Assembly (NCBI GenBank): GCA_031263585.1 | Contig: JAISFN010000180.1 | Location: forward strand, 16,431 to 80,430 | DNA from: Prevotellaceae bacterium | GTDB taxonomy: Bacteria; Bacteroidota; Bacteroidia; Bacteroidales; UBA932 | Direction: 5' to 3' | DNA length: 64,000 nt | Shown here: positions 9,177 through 16,597 of the stretch, one piece after another | How the letters are laid out: the number at the start of each line of letters is the position of its first letter | Position numbering within the stretch: the stretch's first letter is position 1 | Position numbers and translations under genes: made by a program | The notes under the pieces: model-generated | Told to the model about the DNA's origin: nothing | The model's database searches: none | What the model saw: only the letters and a program-made list of their open reading frames with translations

Positions 9177-10574
9177 ATGTTGATAATGGGTGGATTTTCA
9201 TCTTTGTCATATCGCTGGTTGGTACTTATCATAATTTGCTTATCTGCATTTTTGGTGCCTTTTATGGGTTCGTCAATTAATCTGGCCTTGCCCTACATTG
9301 CTGGAGAATTTTCGATGAATTCGGTTGCTATGGGGTGGGTAGTTACGGTTTATTTGCTTGCTTCGGCAATGTTTCAGGTCCCCTTCGGCAGGCTGGCCGA
9401 AATGTTCAGCGAAAAGAGAATATTTATAGGAGGGCTGTGTATATTTGCCGTTTCGTCGGTACTTTGTTGTTTTCCGAGCAACGGTACATTGCTGATTATT
9501 TACCGTGCCTTGCAGGGTATAGGTAGCGCAATGATATTCAGCACCAGCATGGCGATATTAACGGCGGCTTTCCCAGCTCAAGACAGGGGCAGGGTTTTAG
9601 GCATTAACACGGCAGTTGTATACCTTGCCGCCGCTGTTGGTCCTTTTTTAGGCGGCTTACTCACCGATTATATAGGCTGGCGGAGTATTTTTATTTGTGT
9701 GGCAGTTCTTGCTTTCTTTGCAGGGATGGTATCATTAAAAATACTGAATAACCCGAAAAATGAATCAAAAGGGGATCCGTTTGATATGCCGGGTACCGTT
9801 ATTTACGGTATCGCGTTATTTACTTTTATTTACGGTTTTACCATTTTACCTCAAACAACCGGGTTTGTGCTGATAGCTATCGGTATAATTTCGTTAATAG
9901 CATTTGTGTTTTACGAGCGCAAGCAAAAATATCCGGTATTTAAAGTAGGTATTTTCTTATCGAACAGGGTATTCCTTTTATCGTCGGTTGCAGCAATTAT
10001 CAATTATGCGGCTACATTCGGCATAGGCTTTTTATTAAGCCTTTACCTGCAATTTGTAAAGGGTTTCGATGCCCGGCATGCTGGGATGGTTTTAATTGCA
10101 CAACCTTTGATACAGGCTTTCTTTTCGCCAATTGCTGGCAAACTTTCCGATAGGATTGAGGCGCATTACCTGGCCTCAGCTGGGATGGCGCTCATTTCAA
10201 TTGTACTGTTTATTTTATGTTTTGTAACATCCGAAACCAGTATTGCGGTACTCATTATAATGTTGATGATTTTGGGGATTGGCTTTGCTTTTTTCTCGTC
10301 TCCCAATGTTAATTTAATTATGAGTTCGGTCGAAAAGCATTATTATAGCATGGCATCGGCAACCACGGGAACAATGCGCCTTTCAGGTCAGGCTTTCAGT
10401 ATGGGGTTGGCGATGATGGTGATTTCGATTTACTTGAACAATCAACCCATGTCGGTACAATTAAGCCCGCAATTTATAAAAGCTATGCATACTGCATTTC
10501 TTATTTTTGCCATACTTTGCGCGGTAGGAGTGTATACTTCAATGTCGAGAGGAAAAACAAGTGTTAATAAATAA
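9177..10574 (+). CDS. MFS drug/proton antiporter, DHA2-like
   Basis: 465-residue multi-pass inner-membrane transporter of the major facilitator superfamily. The first helices 'WLVLIIICLSAFLVPFMGSS' with INLALPYIAGEF, motif A 'GRLAEMFSEKRIFIGGLCIF' and motif C-like 'AAAVGPFLGGLLTDYIGWRS' place it with the EmrB/QacA (DHA2) drug:H+ antiporters, although about 12-14 helices in 465 residues is at the short end. The expected role is efflux of lipophilic compounds; the substrate is unknown. No fusion-protein or outer-membrane partner is adjacent. ATG 9177 was chosen because helix 1 begins soon after; a second ATG at 9186 is possible. Confidence 0.9.
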   Translation: MLIMGGFSSLSYRWLVLIIICLSAFLVPFMGSSINLALPYIAGEFSMNSVAMGWVVTVYLLASAMFQVPFGRLAEMFSEKRIFIGGLCIFAVSSVLCCFPSNGTLLIIYRALQGIGSAMIFSTSMAILTAAFPAQDRGRVLGINTAVVYLAAAVGPFLGGLLTDYIGWRSIFICVAVLAFFAGMVSLKILNNPKNESKGDPFDMPGTVIYGIALFTFIYGFTILPQTTGFVLIAIGIISLIAFVFYERKQKYPVFKVGIFLSNRVFLLSSVAAIINYAATFGIGFLLSLYLQFVKGFDARHAGMVLIAQPLIQAFFSPIAGKLSDRIEAHYLASAGMALISIVLFILCFVTSETSIAVLIIMLMILGIGFAFFSSPNVNLIMSSVEKHYYSMASATTGTMRLSGQAFSMGLAMMVISIYLNNQPMSVQLSPQFIKAMHTAFLIFAILCAVGVYTSMSRGKTSVNK

Positions 10575-10716
10575 AAATATTTCGGCTATATTTTTCTGAT
10601 TTAAAATAATTCCAATATATTTGCTTTTAATCAGAGAAAGATTTTTTTCCGAAGATTAGAACAATTATATAAAAATGCCTTTATTAACATATAAATAATT
10701 CAAGGAGTTTTACATT

Positions 10717-11505
10717 ATGGAACTAAATTGGGGATATATTGCAATTATTGTTACAGCATTAATTTATATAGTAGCTGCATTTATTCAATTTCGGAGGGCT
10801 TTTTTAATGTCGATGAGGGTTCGGCATTTGAATATAAAAGGGAAACACTCACCTGCAAAAATTTTAAGCTACTCCCGTGATAAATACGTTGAAGTTGAGT
10901 TTACAAATCAGTCGAACAGCCGTGTAATAACTGATTTCAAAATTAATAAAAATGCAAGGAAGCTGCCTGTAGGCTCCGATGCAACTGTGTTGATGGGGGA
11001 TAACTCCAAAAATAGCCCAGCCATTGTACTAAAATATGATAACAGACCTATATACGGCATTTCAAAATATGTTTTGTATGGAATTTTTCTTTTTATAATT
11101 GCGGTTTTATTAATGGGAGTATTGTATATGACTAGGGGAAGCGTTATATCGAGTTATATTGGTATACTTATTCCGGTAATTGCTGCAATAGCTATTTTTA
11201 TTGGTGTTACTGAAGACGATATGGCTCAAGCCCGTACCCGTAATTTATTATTGTTATGCGGACTTAATGCAAGTGCGCGCATCCGTAAAGTAAGTTCAAC
11301 AGATATTACAAAGAAAGGCTATAAACAAATTTCATTTTTTCTAGAATTTACCGACAATAACGGTAATGCCTGTTTCGGTAAGGCCGAAGAACCTTTAAGC
11401 ATGAAAGATTATCAATTTTTTAAACAGGAAAAAAAAGTTGATATTTTATATTCTACCGACTTACGTAAAGAACATTGCTTGTTAAATTATACATGGCAAC
11501 AGTAA
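10717..11505 (+). CDS. Uncharacterised membrane protein with duplicated soluble domain
   Basis: Function not recognised. The 262-residue protein has an N-terminal membrane helix (about 7-26), a soluble beta-rich segment (about 40-108), two membrane helices (about 113-137 and 141-161) and a second soluble segment (about 170-258). Both soluble parts have the pattern 'AKILSYSRDKYVEVEFTNQS' or 'ARIRKVSSTD...QISFFLEFTDNNG', reminiscent of DUF3592-like domains that alternate with helices, so an internal duplication is likely. AAGGAG lies 12 bases before the ATG, which is unusual for Bacteroidetes and supports this start. It is followed by a terminator shared with the convergent fabD. Confidence 0.7.
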   Translation: MELNWGYIAIIVTALIYIVAAFIQFRRAFLMSMRVRHLNIKGKHSPAKILSYSRDKYVEVEFTNQSNSRVITDFKINKNARKLPVGSDATVLMGDNSKNSPAIVLKYDNRPIYGISKYVLYGIFLFIIAVLLMGVLYMTRGSVISSYIGILIPVIAAIAIFIGVTEDDMAQARTRNLLLLCGLNASARIRKVSSTDITKKGYKQISFFLEFTDNNGNACFGKAEEPLSMKDYQFFKQEKKVDILYSTDLRKEHCLLNYTWQQ

Positions 11506-11513
11506 AACTAAAA

Positions 11514-11543
11514 AGCTTGGATATTTCGTCCAAGCTCTTTTTT
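11514..11543 (+). terminator. Bidirectional terminator between convergent genes
   Basis: AGCTTGGA / TCCAAGCT stem with a 7-base loop, followed by CTTTTTTT on the plus strand and preceded by A-rich sequence, so it can serve both the membrane-protein gene and fabD. Confidence 0.85.
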
Positions 11544-11564
11544 ATAAAAATATTAATCAGCCAT

Positions 11565-12443
11565 TTACAATGATTGTTTACTTTCGGCAGTAACATCTTT
11601 ACTTATTTTTTTGATTAAGACTTGCAATACATTGCCCGGGCCTAATTCAACAAATTCGGTAGCCCCGTCGGCTACCATGTTTTGAACTGTTTGCGTCCAG
11701 CGTACCGGAGAAGTTAGTTGTTTTATCAGGTTTTGTTTTATTGTTTCGGGATCGGTATATGGCTTAGCATCCACGTTCTGATATACTGGGCAAATTGGCG
11801 TATTGAAATTTGTGGACTTAATAGCGGCTTCGAGCTCCACACGGGCCGGTTCCATTAATGGCGAGTGAAAAGCTCCGCCGACAGGTAATACCAATGCGCG
11901 TTTTGCTCCGACAGCTTTCAGTTTTTCACAAGCCTCTCCAACGGCTTTAATCTCTCCCGAAATAACCAATTGTCCCGGACAGTTATAATTTGCCGGAACC
12001 ACAATACCATGGACTCCGGTGCATATTTTTTCAACGGTTTCATCGTCGAGTCCTAAGACTGCAGCCATCGTCGATGGTTTTAACTCACATGCTGTTTGCA
12101 TGGCAATAGCGCGTGCGTATACCAAATTCAGCCCGTCATCAAAACTCATTGCTCCGGCAGTAACCAATGCCGAAAATTCGCCTAACGAATGGCCTGCAAC
12201 CATGTCGGGCTTAAAGTCGGGTAACAATTTGGCCAGTATTACCGAGTGCAAAAAAATGGCGGGCTGGGTTACTTTTGTTTGTTTCAGGTCGGCATCCGTA
12301 CCTGTAAACATCAAGTCGGTAATACGAAACCCTAATATTTCGTTGGCTTTTTCGAATAATTCCTTAGCCTGCGGAAATTCGTACAAATCTTTACCCATTT
12401 CTACAAACTGGGCTCCCTGTCCGGGAAAAACATATACTTTCAT
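11565..12443 (-). CDS. fabD: Malonyl-CoA:ACP transacylase
   Basis: Transfers malonyl from CoA to acyl carrier protein for type II fatty acid synthesis in the cytoplasm. The 292-residue length is normal. It has 'VFPGQGAQFVEMGKDLY' at the N terminus, the nucleophile elbow GHSLGE (Ser86), and 'VGGAFHSPLMEPA' with the catalytic His; 'QLVISGEIKAV' is also characteristic. It stands alone, convergent with the upstream membrane-protein gene and divergent from tRNA-Arg. A -7 box (CAAAGATA on the plus strand, 12484-12491) lies 41 bases before the start codon. Confidence 0.97.
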   Translation of the reverse strand: MKVYVFPGQGAQFVEMGKDLYEFPQAKELFEKANEILGFRITDLMFTGTDADLKQTKVTQPAIFLHSVILAKLLPDFKPDMVAGHSLGEFSALVTAGAMSFDDGLNLVYARAIAMQTACELKPSTMAAVLGLDDETVEKICTGVHGIVVPANYNCPGQLVISGEIKAVGEACEKLKAVGAKRALVLPVGGAFHSPLMEPARVELEAAIKSTNFNTPICPVYQNVDAKPYTDPETIKQNLIKQLTSPVRWTQTVQNMVADGATEFVELGPGNVLQVLIKKISKDVTAESKQSL

Positions 12444-12483
12444 GCTTTAAATTTCTTATTAGTAAATTAAGATTTTAATACAA

Positions 12484-12491
12484 CAAAGATA
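12484..12491 (-). promoter_or_regulatory. -7 box of fabD
   Basis: TATCTTTG on the minus strand matches TAnnTTTG; it would start transcription roughly 30 bases before the fabD ATG. Confidence 0.55.
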
Positions 12492-12528
12492 AAAGCTTTT
12501 TATAAAACAGAGCTATCAGTTTTTTTTC

Positions 12529-12536
12529 TATCTTTG
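12529..12536 (+). promoter_or_regulatory. -7 box of tRNA-Arg
   Basis: TATCTTTG lies 13 bases before the first base of the tRNA, the expected distance for the Bacteroidetes vegetative sigma factor. Confidence 0.65.
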
Positions 12537-12548
12537 CGCCCTATATTC

Positions 12549-12622
12549 GGCCCCGTAGTTCAGCTGAATAGAATGTCAGATTCCGGTTCTGAAGGTCACA
12601 GGTTTGAATCCTGTCGGGGTCA
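12549..12622 (+). tRNA. tRNA-Arg (anticodon CCG)
   Basis: A 74-base cloverleaf can be drawn: acceptor GGCCCCG / CGGGGTC, D stem GTTC / GAAT, anticodon stem TCAGA / TCTGA with loop TTCCGGT (anticodon CCG, reads CGG), variable region AGGTC, T stem ACAGG / CCTGT with loop TTTGAAT, discriminator A. CCA is not encoded. It marks the left border of an accessory island; no second copy of its 3' end was found in the window. Confidence 0.95.
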
Positions 12623-12765
12623 CAAGCGCCCAAAGCAGTAACTTATTGAAGTTGCTGCTTTTTTGTTTTAAGTATTATGATTTTTAAGCTGTTTTAAACT
12701 TTCTTTATATAAAAATATATAAAGAAAATATAAGTAACTGTTAGGAAATTCTAATTAAATTCTAT

Positions 12766-12925
12766 TAATGAAAATTCTGATCATTGCTATAGGATAGCCA
12801 TGCTAACATTCTTTCGACAATCCGCCTTTCTGGTAGAACTTTAAAGTTGATTTGTTCATCTCTTTTTATATTTTGCAAATCCCATGAAAACTGTTCTTTT
12901 ACCCAATCGATAATAAGTGTTATTC
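12766..12925 (-). pseudogene. IS5-type transposase C-terminal remnant
   Basis: Minus-strand reading gives 'IDWVKEQFSWDLQNIKRDEQ' followed by 'INFKVLPERRIVERMLAWLS'. The pattern FKVLPkRW.VERTFAWL is the C-terminal part (around the catalytic Glu) of IS5-family transposases. The 5' part is cut off by the IS1 remnant that begins at about 12924, so the two are nested. Confidence 0.75.
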
Positions 12926-13711
12926 TCCAAAGTATGCTAAATAGACAAAGCCGAAATGATGTAAAAGAAAGCTAGATTAAATGCTTTTAAAATACTTTTA
13001 AATGCTCACGTATTATTTTGGAGAAACAAAAAGTTTCACGGAATGCCCTACGGATATGATGCCTCGGCCGGCAATTATTCCCCCCCGATACCTACGGTAT
13101 ATTTCTTTCCTGTACAATAGTTTCCGTCCTTGAATGCGGCAGCAAAGCTATCTCAATCATCGGGGGCAATACTTCCGTCGTTTATCCCTGAATCAGACAA
13201 TTTTTTCTTCAAGTCTTCGACTGTTTTCGTTCCCGTTTTCCCTGAACAAATGCTACGATTTCGCCACTGTCTCTATGGCAGGCATAGACGAGCCAAAGCT
13301 TGTCGCTTTTCTTCCCCGCATAAGTCCAAAACTCATCTGCTTCCAAGCAGTTGCAATATTGTTGCTTGGGTTGGTTCGAATGTCGGGAATTAACTAATAC
13401 CGGCAACAGTTTTTTGATGTTTATTTTCTCAATTTCAGCGGTATCCCTGGTGCCTATCCCGCGGACAAGCGGCAATAAGATTTTTTGTGCTGGGGAAAAA
13501 TAACAGCCTTTTTACCGCAGTGCGTGGCCGCCGGTAAACTGCCGTCCGCATTTCTTGCACAAATAATTTTGCTTCCCGTACGGTTTCTTGCCATTTCTTT
13601 TTATCTTCGGGCTTCGGCAATCGGGGTAACGGAGTGTAATTTTTATTTGCATTCACAAAATACAAATCCATTTCTTGATTGCCAAATATTTATAAGAGCA
13701 TACTTTTACAT
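12924..13711 (-). mobile_element. Decayed IS1-family element
   Basis: About 788 bases, the usual IS1 size. The ends share AAAGTATGCT (12929-12938) and its complement AGCATACTTT (13697-13706) as terminal inverted repeats. The minus strand encodes a frameshifted transposase: 'CKKCGRQFTGG' (zinc-binding start), 'EADEFWTYAGKKSDKLWLVY' and 'ACHRDSGEIVAFVQGKRERK' (13475-13209), then 'GKKYTVGIGG' and a C-terminal part broken by several stops. This DEMW/DRDTGEIVA pattern is that of IS1 transposases. A second remnant lies at 40529-41003. No clear target duplication is visible. Confidence 0.8.
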
Positions 13712-13714
13712 CAT

Positions 13715-13964
13715 CACTCTTCGTAACAATGACGGAAAAGATATTTTGCAGGTCGGCGACGGAGAATTGACCTCGATGCTACTTGCTGCCGATTTGGTGG
13801 ACAAAATGTAGATAACTTATATATCTGTCATTCTCGGCAAAGGTGTTCCTTTATTTCCACAGCAACGCAAAGAATCGAAATGGAGATTAATCGAAGCCAA
13901 GCCTTACAGTTCAGACGTATTAACGGCCAAATATCAGAAGGTAGAAAATCAAAGTAGGAAATAA
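13715..13964 (+). pseudogene. Dihydrofolate reductase/RibD-C family remnant
   Basis: C-terminal part of a dihydrofolate-reductase-family protein of the RibD C-terminal type. One frame reads 'NDGKDILQVGDGELTSMLLA' and ADLVDKM, meets a TAG at 13809-13811, then continues in the same frame with 'ITYISVILGKGVPLFPQQRK' and 'ESKWRLIEAKPYSSDVLTAK' to a TAA at 13964. The pattern (D)IW.VGG..L...LL.A.LVDE...P.iLG.G.PLF is typical of the family. The N-terminal half is missing, cut near the end of the IS1 element. Such genes are common cargo of Bacteroides mobile elements. Confidence 0.7.
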
Positions 13965-14080
13965 GTAGGAACAAAGTCTATGATAGGACATAATGTTGGT
14001 TTTGCTGGTAGTGCATGGCTTGCTTTAATTTACAAAATCGCAAAAAAGGAGTATTTTTAGGCAGATATAGGAAAAAGTCT

Positions 14081-14088
14081 TATTTTTG
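14081..14088 (+). promoter_or_regulatory. -7 box upstream of the methyltransferase leader
   Basis: TATTTTTG fits TAnnTTTG. It lies 7 bases before a short leader reading frame and about 190 bases before the methyltransferase start, leaving a long structured leader. Confidence 0.6.
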
Positions 14089-14094
14089 CAGCCT

Positions 14095-14127
14095 ATGTTT
14101 AAAGCGAAGAAGGAGTCCGTGAAGTAA
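14095..14127 (+). CDS. Putative 10-residue leader peptide
   Basis: A tiny reading frame, MFKAKKESVK then TAA, starts almost at the predicted transcription start and ends just before a series of hairpins. Position and size resemble leader peptides that control antibiotic-resistance genes by attenuation (for example tetQ of Bacteroides conjugative transposons). There is no proof of translation; the call rests on architecture only. It could also be a chance open frame, as ten codons is short. Confidence 0.4.
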   Translation: MFKAKKESVK

Positions 14128-14200
14128 ATAACCTTTGGCGTTCTGTCAAGGTTATCCCTTAAATTCAAACTCAGGCATATTCTTGCCCGAGTTATTTTTA
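14128..14200 (+). promoter_or_regulatory. Leader hairpins / candidate attenuator
   Basis: Directly after the leader frame comes stem ATAACCTT / AAGGTTAT (14128-14135, 14148-14155), then stem AACTCAGGCA / TGCCCGAGTT with one mismatch (14168-14193) followed by ATTTTTA, which looks like an intrinsic terminator inside the leader. A third imperfect hairpin, GGAAACAGG / CCTGTTCC, lies at about 14228-14253 before the gene start. Confidence 0.5.
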
Positions 14201-14276
14201 TATATACATATTATCAATCATTGATGTGGAAACAGGCGTATTGCTTCCTGTTCCATATCACAAATATTCATACATC

Positions 14277-15050
14277 ATGTGTAACGAAAATAAAACAATT
14301 CGCAACTTCGACTTCAATCTAATTTGCGAATACTTTTCAAATGTAGAACGTCAAGGACCGGGCAGTCCCGAAACAACCCTGAAAGCATTGAGCTTTATTG
14401 ATAATCTGACCCCGAAATCCCTTATCGCCGACCTCGGTTGTGGTACAGGCGGACAGACTATGACGTTGGCACAGCAGACAGAAGGGCTGATTACAGGGCT
14501 TGACCTCTTTCCCAACTTCATTAATATCTTCAAGCGGAATGCCCACGTACTTGGTCTTTCTGATAGGGTAAAAGGCATTGTCGGTTCAATGGATAATCTT
14601 CCTTTCGAGAAAGAATCCTTAGACCTCATCTGGTCGGAAGGAGCTATCTACAATATCGGTTTCGAGCGAGGATTAAAAGAATGGCACAAGTACTTGAAAA
14701 CAGGAGGTTATATAGCAGTAAGCGAAGTAAGCTTGTTCACTACTGAACGCCCCTCTGAAATTGACGAATATTGCAAACTGCACTTTCCGGACATAGATAC
14801 AATTTCCAATAAATCAGCAGTGATGCAGAAAACGGGCTACATTCTGGTCGCGACCTTTATCATTCCAGAAAATTGTTGGATAGAACATTTCTACGTTCCA
14901 TGCTGCAAAATACATGAAGTGTTCCTAAAAAAGCATGCAGGAAACAAAATGGCTGAAGAACTTATTGTGTCCGAACTGCATGACATGGAAATTTACTGCA
15001 AGTACAAAGAGTTCTATGGATATGTATTTTATATCGGAAAAAAAATTTAA
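14277..15050 (+). CDS. Class I SAM-dependent methyltransferase (accessory)
   Basis: 257-residue methyltransferase of the UbiE-like class I fold. The SAM-binding motif I is '[20 protein letters not shown]', motif II '[18 protein letters not shown]', and '[20 protein letters not shown]' fits the post-III region. The substrate is not known; similar small methyltransferases are cargo of Bacteroides mobile elements. An in-frame ATG at 14226 lies inside a leader hairpin, so ATG 14277 ('[20 protein letters not shown]') is preferred. It is followed by an RsgA-like gene after a 36-base hairpin. Regulation by a leader attenuator is suggested by the upstream DNA. Confidence 0.85.
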   Translation: MCNENKTIRNFDFNLICEYFSNVERQGPGSPETTLKALSFIDNLTPKSLIADLGCGTGGQTMTLAQQTEGLITGLDLFPNFINIFKRNAHVLGLSDRVKGIVGSMDNLPFEKESLDLIWSEGAIYNIGFERGLKEWHKYLKTGGYIAVSEVSLFTTERPSEIDEYCKLHFPDIDTISNKSAVMQKTGYILVATFIIPENCWIEHFYVPCCKIHEVFLKKHAGNKMAEELIVSELHDMEIYCKYKEFYGYVFYIGKKI

Positions 15051-15056
15051 GTAATT

Positions 15057-15092
15057 ATCATGGAGACTGTCTTTGACGACAATCTCCATGAT
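15057..15092 (+). promoter_or_regulatory. Strong hairpin between methyltransferase and RsgA-like genes
   Basis: ATCATGGAGA pairs perfectly with TCTCCATGAT and the stem continues after one mismatch with TGTC / GACA, giving about 14 pairs in 36 bases. It covers the ATG at 15060 and lies 16 bases before the preferred RsgA start at 15108. There is no T run, so translational control or mRNA processing is more likely than termination. Confidence 0.55.
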
Positions 15093-15107
15093 TTAAAGAT
15101 CGAAGCA

Positions 15108-16163
15108 ATGAGCAATTTACAATTATATGGCTGGAATGAAGAACTGTTTCAGCAAAAACAAGAATCAAATTATAAAGATTTCGCACATGGGCGGGTAATG
15201 GTTACTCATCGTACTTGTTATGAAGTAGTGTCTGAAACAGGCTGCTATATTTGCGAACTGACAGGAAATATGCTCTATGGAAGAGACACTTCCGAATATC
15301 CCTGTACCGGCGATTGGGTTATTTTCCAATCCACAGATATAGATAAAGGAATCATTTTCGATATGTTGCCTCGCACGAAAACGCTCTATCGTCTTAAGAG
15401 CGGTTCTGTGTCGGAAAGGCAAGCTATCGCCTCTTATATTGACAAAGCATTTATCGTCCAAAATCTGGACAGTAATTTTAATGTGCGTCGTATTGAACGC
15501 TTTATGCTACAACTTTCAGAGGAAAATATCCAACCTGTATTGATACTGACGAAAACAGATTTGGGATTCGATGTTAAGGAAATAGAAAAAGCAATAACGC
15601 ATATTTCTCATAAGATACCGGTCTTCTATACCAGTATAGAATTTCCTAAAAGTATTGATAAGCTAAGAGAGTTTATTCATATTGGGGAAACGGTTGTCTT
15701 TACAGGAATGTCCGGCGTAGGGAAAAGTACATTAATCAACGCTCTTTGTGGACAACAGTTGCTGCAAACCGGCGTAATTAGTGATTCAACAGGCAAAGGC
15801 AAACATACTAGCACCCGCAGGGAAATGGTGTTGATGCCAAATTCAGGTGTACTGATAGATACTCCGGGAATAAAGCTGTTCGGTGTTACAAATGACAATA
15901 CCGATAATTTGTCGGAAATTTTGGATATATCAGACTATGAGGATAAATGCCGATTCAAAGATTGTCGGCACATTAACGAAAAGGGTTGTGCCGTAATCGA
16001 AGCTGTTGAGAATGGAGAAATAGGCAGTGGCGTTTATGAAAGTTATCTGAAACTTCGGCGAGAAGCGTGGCGCTATACCGCAACCGTACAAGAAAAACGG
16101 AAGCAAGAAAAGTCACTATCCAAAGCGCTGAAAGTGTATAAAGATAAATACGATAAACGATGA
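15108..16163 (+). CDS. rsgA: RsgA-like circularly permuted ribosomal GTPase (accessory copy)
   Basis: GTPase of the RsgA/YjeQ family, which acts in late maturation of the 30S ribosomal subunit. Permuted motif order is visible: G4 'LILTKTDLG', then G1 'GMSGVGKSTLINAL', the conserved switch 'TGKGKHTSTRREM', G3 'IDTPGIKLF', and a C-terminal zinc knuckle 'CRFKDCRHINEKGC'. The N terminus carries the OB-fold region ('GRVMVTHRTCYEVVSETG'). ATG 15108 ('MSNLQLYGWNEELFQQ') is preferred over ATG 15060, which lies in a hairpin. Its location in an island and its pairing with a methyltransferase and an acetyltransferase fragment suggest a transferable module rather than the housekeeping copy. Confidence 0.92.
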   Translation: MSNLQLYGWNEELFQQKQESNYKDFAHGRVMVTHRTCYEVVSETGCYICELTGNMLYGRDTSEYPCTGDWVIFQSTDIDKGIIFDMLPRTKTLYRLKSGSVSERQAIASYIDKAFIVQNLDSNFNVRRIERFMLQLSEENIQPVLILTKTDLGFDVKEIEKAITHISHKIPVFYTSIEFPKSIDKLREFIHIGETVVFTGMSGVGKSTLINALCGQQLLQTGVISDSTGKGKHTSTRREMVLMPNSGVLIDTPGIKLFGVTNDNTDNLSEILDISDYEDKCRFKDCRHINEKGCAVIEAVENGEIGSGVYESYLKLRREAWRYTATVQEKRKQEKSLSKALKVYKDKYDKR

Positions 16164-16318
16164 GACAGGAAGACATAACAATCCGTCCGATACTATCTAC
16201 AGGGGTATCGGTTATGGAGGCTATCATGTACGAAGCCATTTATCATCTCGATTCCAATAACCCTTATCCAAAGGAGGTTATATATTTGCCGCAAGTGTGT
16301 GTCTACTGGGACGACTAG
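16160..16318 (+). pseudogene. GNAT acetyltransferase N-terminal remnant
   Basis: The ATG overlaps the RsgA stop (ATGA). The 52-residue frame 'MRQEDITIRPILSTGVSVME' ... 'NPYPKEVIYLPQVCVYWDD' matches the start of GNAT N-acetyltransferases ('ITIRp....pllE.mLYEAI...P.evIY.PelsVY..d.G..dD'), but stops at a TAG where the acetyl-CoA-binding core should begin. No continuation is found in other frames, so the 3' part has been lost. Confidence 0.65.
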
Positions 16319-16434
16319 GGAAAAGGAATGAACTTCTCAAACAGTAAAAAGGAAAAATACACGATAACTCCGCTTACTGCAATAACAGTTTTCTGCTATA
16401 TATATAACTCCTGAGACTAATAAAGAAGTTAATC

Positions 16435-16463
16435 TAAGCAGGCTTTTCAGTCTGCTTATTTTT
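16435..16463 (+). terminator. Rho-independent terminator
   Basis: TAAGCAG / CTGCTTA stem with a 10-base loop followed by TTTTT; it ends the methyltransferase-RsgA-GNAT transcript. Confidence 0.75.
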
Positions 16464-16539
16464 CCCGATAAAGATTTTTTTTGTCTACAAAGCACATCAT
16501 CCTGTATAATAACTACCGGCGTCTATCTATAAATCAAAA

Positions 16540-16566
16540 AGCGCATTTATGCGCTATTTACTTTTG
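16540..16566 (+). promoter_or_regulatory. Promoter with palindrome upstream of TonB receptor
   Basis: A perfect palindrome AGCGCA-TTTA-TGCGCT (16540-16555) sits 3 bases before a -7 box TACTTTTG (16559-16566). Its place just upstream of the box suggests a repressor or activator site, or a hairpin in divergent transcripts. The receptor ATG lies 32 bases downstream. Confidence 0.5.
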
Positions 16567-16597
16567 CAGGCAAAACAAACCAATAAAAAAATAACAG

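Noticed and set aside
12549..12622. tRNA-Arg as an integration site with a duplicated 3' end
   Set aside because: I looked for the motif GGTTTGAATCCTGTCGGGG near 22.9 kb and elsewhere and did not see it; no integrase either.
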